Below, piece after piece: positions 1-5,144 of a stretch of DNA of 6,189 nucleotides. Under the pieces are notes generated by a model, which searched no databases, was not told the origin of the DNA, and saw only the letters and a list, made by a program, of their open reading frames with translations. The stretch comes from Methanofastidiosum sp. Its GTDB lineage: Archaea > Methanobacteriota_B > Thermococci > Methanofastidiosales > Methanofastidiosaceae. Position numbers and translations under genes: made by a program. The stretch spans positions 1 through 6,189 of the forward strand of contig DUKX01000051.1 in NCBI GenBank assembly GCA_013329085.1, in the 5' to 3' direction. Positions within the stretch are counted from its first letter, which is position 1, and every line of letters starts with the position of its first letter.

Positions 1-213
1 ACCCGCCTGGTAGCGGAACTTTACCGACTAGTCACTGGTTCCGTCTACTGCGCCCCGGACATCCGCACCGCTGAAGCCGCCAAAGTCATTGAAAACATCC
101 AGCGGGATTTAAATATTGCCCTGGCTAATAAGTTATCTATCATCCTTCACCGCTTACGGCTGAATAACCTAATTAATAAGAGATACTCTGATTTTTGGAG
201 GAAAACATCTTGA
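1..213 (+). pseudogene. 3' remnant of a UDP-N-acetylhexosamine dehydrogenase-type gene, truncated
   Basis: The frame is open from base 1 and stops at TGA 211-213, so the 5' end lies outside the window. Residues around 13-46 ([20 protein letters not shown], then [16 protein letters not shown]) match the central helix of the UDP-glucose/GDP-mannose dehydrogenase family, closest to the WbpA/WbpO/TviB group that oxidises UDP-GlcNAc or UDP-GalNAc to uronic acids. The AEAAK lysine is present. In that family the next segment carries on into the catalytic-Cys and UDP-sugar-binding C-terminal domain. Here similarity ends after about residue 53 and an unrelated 17-residue tail leads to the stop, so the C-terminal part is absent and the product should be inactive. 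G+C falls from 67/120 in bases 1-120 to 23/60 in bases 121-180, consistent with a recombination join near there. The stop overlaps the gmd start as TTGA. The family call is firm; substrate and decay are inference. Confidence 0.72.
197..201 (+). promoter_or_regulatory. Ribosome binding site that sets the TTG start of gmd
   Basis: A perfect GGAGG lies 8 bases before TTG 210-212. It rules out the in-frame TTG at 195, which overlaps the site itself, and gives the N-terminus [15 protein letters not shown] usual for Gmd. The site lies inside the tail of the upstream remnant, so the two may be translationally coupled. Confidence 0.8.
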
Positions 214-1259
214 AAAAAGCATTAATCACTGGTATAACAGGACAAGACGGTTCTTATTTAGCAGAATTTTTGCTTCATAAAGGTTATGAAGTGCATGGTA
301 TTATTAGAAAATCAAGTACATTTAATACTTCCCGCATTGATCATCTTGTTTTTGACGAATTGCAGAACCCAAAGACAAGGCTATTCCTTTACTACGGTGA
401 TATGAATGATTCTTCTAACCTAAACAGGATTTTAGAAAAGGTCGAACCAGATGAAATTTATAATTTAGCAGCGCAAAGCCATGTTAAGGTATCCTTCGAA
501 GTACCGGAGTATTGCGCTGAAGTTGATGGTTTGGGTGTCTTAAGGCTATTGGACGGTATAAGAGAGACTGGCTTAAAAACGAAGTTTTACCAGGCCTCAA
601 CCTCCGAACTCTTTGGGAAAGCACAAGAATTTCCCCAAAAAGAAAGCACCCAATTTTATCCCCGAAGCCCTTATGCGGTATCTAAATTATACGCCTATTG
701 GATAGTAAAAAACTATCGGGAAGCTTATAATTTATTTGCCTGTAACGGAATATTATTTAATCACGAATCGCCAAGAAGAGGCGAGACGTTTGTTACCCGA
801 AAAATCACCAGAGCCATCGTAGCTATTCTTACAAAAAAGCAAGAATACCTCTACATGGGAAATTTAGAGGCAAAAAGAGACTGGGGATATGCGCCGGAAT
901 ATATAGAATTCATGTGGAAAATGCTTCAAAACAATGATCCAGAGGATTTAGTTATCGGAACAGGAGAAACACACTCCGTAAAAGAATTCATTGAAAAGAC
1001 TTTCTCCTATGTTGGCCTATCGTGGGGCAAATATGTAAAAACGGAACCAAAATACTTTCGCCCAACAGAAGTGGATATATTAATAGCAGATTCCTCCAAA
1101 GCTAAAGAAAAGTTGGGCTGGAATCCTAAAATTACATTCGAAAACCTGGCTAGAATTATGGTGGATGCAGATATGCGCGCAGCAGGCTTAAAACCTGTTG
1201 GTGAAGGAGACAAAATACTAAAAGAAAAATTTCCAAGTAAATGGTGGGAGGGCGATTGA
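210..1259 (+). CDS. gmd: GDP-mannose 4,6-dehydratase
   Basis: Converts GDP-D-mannose to GDP-4-keto-6-deoxy-D-mannose in the cytoplasm, the common precursor of GDP-L-fucose, GDP-colitose, GDP-perosamine and GDP-rhamnose. The 349-residue product has the usual family length. It carries the NADP-binding [10 protein letters not shown] at 8-17, the conserved [14 protein letters not shown] segment at 33-46, NLAAQSHV at 85-92, the catalytic T131/E133 (in STSELFG), Y155 and K159 (SPYAVSK), and the [16 protein letters not shown] block at 184-199. All key residues are present, so it should be active. TTG 210 is chosen because GGAGG lies 8 bases upstream and the N-terminus matches the family. The start overlaps the previous stop (TTGA), and the end lies against the start region of the next gene. 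No manA/manB/manC is in the window, so GDP-mannose must come from elsewhere. Base composition is intermediate between the G+C-rich left edge and the AT-rich genes that follow. Confidence 0.96.
   Translation: MKKALITGITGQDGSYLAEFLLHKGYEVHGIIRKSSTFNTSRIDHLVFDELQNPKTRLFLYYGDMNDSSNLNRILEKVEPDEIYNLAAQSHVKVSFEVPEYCAEVDGLGVLRLLDGIRETGLKTKFYQASTSELFGKAQEFPQKESTQFYPRSPYAVSKLYAYWIVKNYREAYNLFACNGILFNHESPRRGETFVTRKITRAIVAILTKKQEYLYMGNLEAKRDWGYAPEYIEFMWKMLQNNDPEDLVIGTGETHSVKEFIEKTFSYVGLSWGKYVKTEPKYFRPTEVDILIADSSKAKEKLGWNPKITFENLARIMVDADMRAAGLKPVGEGDKILKEKFPSKWWEGD
1246..1252 (+). promoter_or_regulatory. Candidate ribosome binding site for the glycosyltransferase
   Basis: GGGAGGG lies inside the last codons of gmd. 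It is 2 bases from the in-frame ATT at 1255, 3 from the out-of-frame TTG at 1256, and 8 from the in-frame ATC at 1261. Its presence shows that initiation is expected near 1255-1261, not at the distant ATG 1417. Confidence 0.55.
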
Positions 1260-2379
1260 TATCCCAAACATAAACGATAAATATAAAAACATTTGTTTTT
1301 ATATAAGCGATTACGGATATGGACATGCCTCCCGGGAAATTTCTATTATCAGGAAAATCTTAAGTAAATGCAGCGATACAAAAATCTATATAAAAACTGA
1401 TAAACCATTAGATTTTATGAAAAAATCATTGCCACAAGATAATGTCAAATTCATTCGAACAACAAATGATATCGGAGTAGTCTTTAAGGAAAACAGCGTT
1501 ATAGTAGATAAAGAAAAAACAAAAGAAAAACTCATTAACTGGTCTTCCTTATGGGGCAATTATATAGAAAACGAAAAGGCTTTTTGTAGAAAACATAAAA
1601 TCGGTCTAATAATATCAGATATCACTCCACAAGTATTTGTTGTCGCAAAAGAATTGAATATTCCAGGTATAGCTATATCAAATTTTACCTGGCATTACAT
1701 CTATGATTACCTTTTTGAAGACATGCCTATTGTAAATAAAATTAAAGAAGCTTATCAACTTGCATCTTTAGCATTAGATCTTCCATTCAACGAGGAGATG
1801 AAGCTTTTTAAAGAAAAAAAAGAAATATCTCTTGTGTCACGAAATGTAATCATTAATAGAAATGTTTTGAGAAAAAGGTACATGATATCTGAAAATGAAA
1901 TACTTGTATATATAGGAGTAGGTAAATCATTTAACCCTTCTTTTGTGGAAAAAATGACTTTGCCATATAAAAAGGGGGTAAAAGTTTTAATATCTGCTGG
2001 TTCAAAACTTACTTTAAAAGCTCCAATTTCTTTTAAAATTCCTCCTGGTGAAACAGAAGCACAAAACTATTTAGGCATGTGCGATTTAATTGTGTCAAAA
2101 ACAGGATATGGGACAATATCTGAAGCAATACAGGCACAGGTGCCTATGCTCTTACTCCAAAGGAACGGTTTTAAAGAGGACGAGCTTTTTTTAGAAAAAG
2201 TTCAAGAGCTAGGAATTGGAGGTATCATTTCGGAAAAATCTTTTTTGAGCGGGGATTGGATAAACAGAATATCTGAAATAAAAAATATGAAGATAAATTA
2301 TAGAAAAATTCCAGAAAGATATATTCAAGATGGAGCCGAAGAAGCCGTTTACATATTAAAACATTTTATAGGAGAATAG
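1255..2379 (+). CDS. Glycosyltransferase (GT-B type, family-28/MGT-like) without a canonical start codon
   Basis: Probably moves a sugar from a nucleotide donor onto a glycan acceptor at the inner face of the membrane; donor and acceptor unknown. Numbering from ATT 1255 (374 residues): the glycine/histidine loop [13 protein letters not shown] at 16-28 is the N-terminal signature of predicted glycosyltransferases with the YITGHGFGH-type motif. LIISDIT (about 118-124) and [13 protein letters not shown] (about 141-153) follow. The C-terminal nucleotide-sugar site is [16 protein letters not shown] (about 276-291), then [12 protein letters not shown]. The first ATG, at 1417, would remove the whole glycine/histidine loop, so the real start must be upstream. 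The frame is open back to 1222 but holds only ATT 1255, ATC 1261 and ATA 1270 as near-start codons, behind GGGAGGG. One extra C in the CCC at 1263-1265 would put TTG 1256 in frame, overlapping the gmd stop as TTGA. Either a rare start or a one-base defect is therefore implied. Very AT-rich (14/60 G+C at 1801-1860). Confidence 0.8.
   Translation: MDIPNINDKYKNICFYISDYGYGHASREISIIRKILSKCSDTKIYIKTDKPLDFMKKSLPQDNVKFIRTTNDIGVVFKENSVIVDKEKTKEKLINWSSLWGNYIENEKAFCRKHKIGLIISDITPQVFVVAKELNIPGIAISNFTWHYIYDYLFEDMPIVNKIKEAYQLASLALDLPFNEEMKLFKEKKEISLVSRNVIINRNVLRKRYMISENEILVYIGVGKSFNPSFVEKMTLPYKKGVKVLISAGSKLTLKAPISFKIPPGETEAQNYLGMCDLIVSKTGYGTISEAIQAQVPMLLLQRNGFKEDELFLEKVQELGIGGIISEKSFLSGDWINRISEIKNMKINYRKIPERYIQDGAEEAVYILKHFIGE
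2370..2374 (+). promoter_or_regulatory. Ribosome binding site of the DegT-family gene
   Basis: AGGAG within the last codons of the glycosyltransferase, 9 bases before ATG 2384. It supports this start and tight coupling of the two genes, which are separated by only 4 bases. Confidence 0.7.
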
Positions 2380-2383
2380 TTTT

Positions 2384-3607
2384 ATGAAACATATTAGAGT
2401 GGGAGATTTTATTATTGGAAACGAGGAACGAAAAGCAATAAATGAAGTTTTGGATAATGGAAAGATTTCTGAGGGCAAAAAGGTTAAAGAATTTGAAAAA
2501 ATATTTTCTAATTTTGTTGGAACCAAGTATTCAATCGTCCTTAACTCTGGTACATCTGCCTTAATTGCTGGAATCACTGCACTAATTTACAACAACAATA
2601 TAGATATCAAAAAAAGGCCATATGTAATTACTACTCCGCTAACATATATTGCAACAAGCAACGCAATAGTGTTAACTGGACTAAAACCTATATATATTGA
2701 TGTTGATATTAATACCTTTTTAATTACACCAGAAAACATTAAAAAGCATCTTGATGAGATAAGTAACCCAAATGAATATTCATTTATTTTACCTGTTCAT
2801 CTGATGGGTTATCCATGTGATATGGATGAAATAAATAAAATTGCCAAATATTATAATTTGCTTGTGTTAGAAGATTCTTCCCAAGCACATGGAACATTCT
2901 ATAAAGAAAGAAAGACTGGTTCCATGTCTAACTTATCCACATTTTCTTTTTACATTGCTCATAATATACAAGCCGGAGAAATGGGAGCAATAACAACAGA
3001 TGAATATGAAATCGTTCGTTTGATAAGAAAATTAAAAGCAAATGGAAGAATGTGTGATTGTCCGATATGTAAGAGGGCGGAAGGCAAATGTCCAAGATTA
3101 GCAGCTTATAAGGGCGAAGACGATTTTGATCCCAGATTTACTCATGAATTTATTGGCTACAATTTCAAAACAATGGAATTTCAAGCAGCGCTAGGAATAA
3201 CACAAGTTAAAAAAGTAGATTGGATAATCAATAAAAGATACGAAAACGTTAAAGTTTTAAATGAAAGGTTAAACAAATATAAAAACGTACTGCAATTACC
3301 CAAGTTAGATGAAACAGTTAGTTATATGGCATACCCCATTGTTATAAATGATCCGGTAAAAATATCAAGAAAAAAGCTTAGGAAAGAACTGGAAAAACAT
3401 GGTATCGAAACAAGACCACTTTTTGGTTGTATACCAACTCAACAACCTGCTTATAACTATTTAAAAGAAGAATACCAGGGAAAATTACCTAATGCAGAGT
3501 ATCTGGGAATGAACGCATTTTATATTGGATGTCATCAATATTTAGAAAATGAAGATCTGGGCTATATAGAAGACGTCTTTGATAATTTACTAGGCCATCT
3601 TATATAA
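2384..3607 (+). CDS. DegT/DnrJ/EryC1-fold sugar 3-dehydratase, ColD-like, with a four-Cys cluster
   Basis: Likely a cytoplasmic PMP/PLP enzyme acting on the 4-keto sugar made by Gmd. Fold type I features of the 407-residue product are clear: NSGTSAL (54-60) for phosphate binding, LEDSSQAHG (162-170) with D164 for the cofactor ring nitrogen, and GYNFKTMEFQAALG (258-271). The residue aligned with the catalytic Lys is His193 (FYIAHNIQAGEMGA). In this family His is known from the 3-dehydratases ColD (GDP-4-keto-6-deoxymannose) and RfbH/E1, not from aminotransferases, so a perosamine-type aminotransferase is unlikely. NAEYLGMNAFYIGCHQ (370-385) resembles the ColD/RfbH C-terminus. C224, C226, C229 and C236 (CxCx2Cx6C) lie in the loop where RfbH holds three of its iron-sulfur cysteines, although the RfbH Cys in EDNCDA is Ser here. 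ColD as I know it lacks such a cluster. Neighbours gmd and the epimerase/reductase fit GDP-colitose-type synthesis. Family call firm; 3-dehydration inferred from His193. Confidence 0.85.
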   Translation: MKHIRVGDFIIGNEERKAINEVLDNGKISEGKKVKEFEKIFSNFVGTKYSIVLNSGTSALIAGITALIYNNNIDIKKRPYVITTPLTYIATSNAIVLTGLKPIYIDVDINTFLITPENIKKHLDEISNPNEYSFILPVHLMGYPCDMDEINKIAKYYNLLVLEDSSQAHGTFYKERKTGSMSNLSTFSFYIAHNIQAGEMGAITTDEYEIVRLIRKLKANGRMCDCPICKRAEGKCPRLAAYKGEDDFDPRFTHEFIGYNFKTMEFQAALGITQVKKVDWIINKRYENVKVLNERLNKYKNVLQLPKLDETVSYMAYPIVINDPVKISRKKLRKELEKHGIETRPLFGCIPTQQPAYNYLKEEYQGKLPNAEYLGMNAFYIGCHQYLENEDLGYIEDVFDNLLGHLI

Positions 3608-3610
3608 TGA

Positions 3611-3615
3611 GGTGA
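3611..3615 (+). promoter_or_regulatory. Ribosome binding site of the epimerase gene
   Basis: GGTGA, extended upstream as GAGGTGA from 3609, lies 4 bases before ATG 3620 in the 12-base gap after the DegT-family gene. It supports the annotated start and continuous operon translation. Confidence 0.6.
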
Positions 3616-3619
3616 TAAA

Positions 3620-4825
3620 ATGACTTTTTGGGATTTTAAAAAAGTTTTGGTAACTGGTGGAGCAGGTTTTTTAGGTTCATATGTTGTAGATAATTTAGAA
3701 AAAAAAGGCGTAAAGGATATCACAATACCAAGATCTTATTTGCATGATCTTAGAGTTAGAGAAAATAATAACAAAATGGTAAAAGGAAAAGATATAGTAA
3801 TTCATCTGGCAGTTAAAGGTGGCGGTATAGGATTTAACTTAAAATACCCCGGCGCAATTTTTTTCGATAATTTAATGATGAACACACAATTAATGGAGGA
3901 AGCAAGACTTGCCAATATTCAAAAGTTTGTAGCCATAGGAACTGTATGCAGTTACCCAAAATTTACACCTGTCCCATTCAAAGAAGAAAATTTATGGAAT
4001 GGTTATCCAGAAGAAACAAATGCCCCCTACGGCCTGGCAAAAAAGATGATGCTGGTACAGTCCCAAGCATACAGGCAACAATATGGTTTTAACTCTATTA
4101 CTTTACTTATGGCAAACCTTTACGGTCCAAAAGATAACTTTGATTTAGAAAGCTCCCACGTTATCCCGGCTCTAATAAGAAAGTTTGTAGACGCAAACGA
4201 AAATAACAAAAAAGAGGTCGAAGTATGGGGAACAGGTGAAGCCTCAAGAGAATTTCTATACGTAGAAGATGCTGCAGAGGCCATTTTACTTGCTGCTGAA
4301 AAATACAATAAATCCGAGCCTGTTAATATTGGAGCAGGTTTTGAGATAAAAATAAAAGACTTAGTTGAATTAATAGCAGGGATTGCAGAATTCGATGGAG
4401 AAATAAAATGGGACACTTCAAAACCAGACGGTCAGCCGAGAAGATGTCTCGATGTAAACAGGGCAAAGAAGGAGTTTGGGTTCGAGGCGAAGGTAGATTT
4501 AAGAGAGGGCCTTAAAAAAACCATTGATTGGTATAAAACCAATATGAGAGGAAGAGGAGGAAGTATGGAAATAAGAGAAGGAATGCTTCGCAAAAAAAAG
4601 GGGGGGAGTAGAATGCAGGCAATTAGAGATCTAATAGATACAGAAAAGCTGAAGCATATTATGAACATACCGGAAAACTTTGGGGATAAAGTTGAGGTTA
4701 TTGTTCTGCCTTTTAATAAGGATGAAAAAAGCAAGTCATATTATTTAATGAAAATGCAACAACACCCCGGATACATTCAGGCTTTATTAAATGATCCAGA
4801 TGAGGATGTGTGGGATGACTTATAA
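3620..4825 (+). CDS. fcl: GDP-L-fucose synthase/ColC-type epimerase-reductase fused in frame to an antitoxin
   Basis: Residues 1 to about 307 form a complete extended SDR enzyme of the Fcl/WcaG/ColC group. It epimerises C3/C5 (or C5) of a GDP-4-keto-6-deoxy sugar and reduces C4 with NADPH. Visible are [10 protein letters not shown] (11-20), the active-site T108 and C110 in GTVCSYPK, Y137/K141 (YGLAK), H180 ([12 protein letters not shown]), [11 protein letters not shown] (210-220) and [11 protein letters not shown] (265-275). The counterparts of the E. coli catalytic residues, including the epimerisation Cys and His, are kept. Family members usually end soon after the WYK motif (304-306). Here the frame continues through a basic linker (MRGRGG, then [10 protein letters not shown]) into about 70 antitoxin-like residues (332-401) ending PDEDVWDDL. 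The join contains an A8G7 tract; one extra base or a -1 ribosomal shift ends the epimerase at TAG 4609. So this is a true fusion, a recoding site or an indel. GDP-fucose versus GDP-colitose cannot be decided from this protein. Confidence 0.88.
   Translation: MTFWDFKKVLVTGGAGFLGSYVVDNLEKKGVKDITIPRSYLHDLRVRENNNKMVKGKDIVIHLAVKGGGIGFNLKYPGAIFFDNLMMNTQLMEEARLANIQKFVAIGTVCSYPKFTPVPFKEENLWNGYPEETNAPYGLAKKMMLVQSQAYRQQYGFNSITLLMANLYGPKDNFDLESSHVIPALIRKFVDANENNKKEVEVWGTGEASREFLYVEDAAEAILLAAEKYNKSEPVNIGAGFEIKIKDLVELIAGIAEFDGEIKWDTSKPDGQPRRCLDVNRAKKEFGFEAKVDLREGLKKTIDWYKTNMRGRGGSMEIREGMLRKKKGGSRMQAIRDLIDTEKLKHIMNIPENFGDKVEVIVLPFNKDEKSKSYYLMKMQQHPGYIQALLNDPDEDVWDDL
4527..4543 (+). promoter_or_regulatory. 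Candidate toxin-antitoxin promoter: extended -10 inside a perfect dyad
   Basis: ATTGGT and ACCAAT form a perfect 6-base inverted repeat around a 5-base spacer. Within it, TGGTATAAA (4529-4537) fits an extended -10 (TGn then TATAAA). No good -35 is visible about 17 bases upstream. A transcript beginning near 4543 would start just before the GAGGAGG site and ATG 4565. Type II antitoxins usually bind dyads over their own promoter, so this could be the autoregulatory operator. It lies in the epimerase codons for WYKTN, so chance is possible. Confidence 0.35.
4554..4560 (+). promoter_or_regulatory. Internal ribosome binding site before ATG 4565
   Basis: GAGGAGG lies 4 bases before an ATG at 4565 that is in the epimerase frame. 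It would start the antitoxin with a 16-residue leader ([16 protein letters not shown]) before the main start at 4613. Such a strong site inside a coding region suggests independent initiation. Confidence 0.45.
4592..4606 (+). other. A8G7 homopolymer tract with A_AAA_AAG slippery site
   Basis: Eight A then seven G at the epimerase/antitoxin join. In the epimerase frame the last bases of the A run read A AAA AAG, the heptamer used for -1 frameshifting in dnaX. An AAGGA Shine-Dalgarno-like element (4578-4582) lies 11 bases upstream, as in dnaX. A -1 shift reads GGG GGG GAG TAG and stops at 4609-4611, one base before ATG 4613. No convincing downstream stem-loop was seen. The tract is equally prone to transcriptional slippage, phase variation or sequencing error. 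Confidence 0.5.
4613..4825 (+). CDS. Probable type II antitoxin (70 aa), in frame with the epimerase
   Basis: The same frame as the epimerase can be translated separately from ATG 4613, which has GGGGGGGAG (4600-4608) 4 bases upstream; ATG 4565 with GAGGAGG is an alternative start. The product opens [20 protein letters not shown], then [11 protein letters not shown] at about 24-34, and ends in the acidic, Trp-containing PDEDVWDDL. This plan (short N-terminal region, VEVIVLP strand, acidic toxin-binding tail) is common in small antitoxins paired with MazF/PemK or RelE toxins; I cannot name the exact family. The partner is encoded immediately after: its ATG 4815 overlaps the antitoxin stop by 11 bases, the usual antitoxin-first coupled order. 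The role as antitoxin is inferred mainly from this pairing. The odd point is that no stop separates it from the epimerase. Confidence 0.62.
   Translation: MQAIRDLIDTEKLKHIMNIPENFGDKVEVIVLPFNKDEKSKSYYLMKMQQHPGYIQALLNDPDEDVWDDL
4802..4805 (+). promoter_or_regulatory. Ribosome binding site for the toxin start
   Basis: GAGG lies 9 bases before ATG 4815, inside the antitoxin's last codons. It supports initiation of the MazF-like domain at 4815. Confidence 0.5.
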
Positions 4826-5144
4826 AAATACCTTCGGTAAAATATTCAAAATTAAGTGGCCCTTTACCAGTTTAGATGAGTCTAAACTCAGACCCGCACT
4901 TGCTATTTCAGATCCTAATAATTTTGGTGATGTGGAGTTTTTATTTATTACATCGAAAGATAAAAAAATTAGCAAAAATATTATTATGATTAGTAACTCA
5001 GATTTTGCTAAGAGTTCCTTGCCCCGAGAATCCTTTTTACATCTGGATAAATCAGTTTTACTCGACAAATCTGTCTTTACCGAGGAAATTGCCGAAATGA
5101 CTTCCTCATTTATGGATAGTGTTGTAAGAGAGATAATAAAAGGA
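4815..5144 (+). other. MazF/PemK-like toxin domain, N-terminal part of the RfbH reading frame
   Basis: About 110 residues with the MazF/PemK plan, an SH3-like-barrel ribonuclease that cleaves RNA at short sequences. [11 protein letters not shown] (8-18) matches the usual opening GDIVLVx[13 protein letters not shown] (24-32) matches the conserved KRPALVLS, with catalytic-type Arg26. FLFITSK (42-48) matches the conserved ITSK, with Thr46. A segment with [19 protein letters not shown] leads into the final helix, ending near residue 110. The length equals a complete stand-alone toxin and no key residue is missing, but there is no stop: the frame goes on into RfbH. The partner antitoxin overlaps its start by 11 bases. 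Very AT-rich (13/60 G+C at 4921-4980), unlike the RfbH part. Domain call from motifs only; whether it is active is unknown. Confidence 0.72.

Noticed and set aside
195..212. TTG 195 as the gmd start
   Set aside because: It overlaps the GGAGG at 197-201 and adds five residues absent from the family; TTG 210 has ideal spacing.
1263..1269. CCCAAAC slippery heptamer as a recoding site that would rescue the glycosyltransferase start
   Set aside because: The heptamer is in phase with the glycosyltransferase frame, so a -1 shift would leave that frame, not enter it.
1417..2379. Glycosyltransferase starting at ATG 1417
   Set aside because: It would remove the conserved glycine/histidine loop encoded at 1300-1338, and no good ribosome binding site precedes 1417.
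2384..3607. Perosamine-type (Lys-dependent) aminotransferase
   Set aside because: The position of the catalytic Lys is His193 (AHNIQAGE), as in 3-dehydratases, so transamination is unlikely.
4622..4635. ATTAGA-GA-TCTAAT palindrome just after ATG 4613, as an operator or the frameshift-stimulating stem-loop
   Set aside because: Short, AT-rich, inside codons, with a 2-base loop too small for an RNA hairpin; likely by chance.
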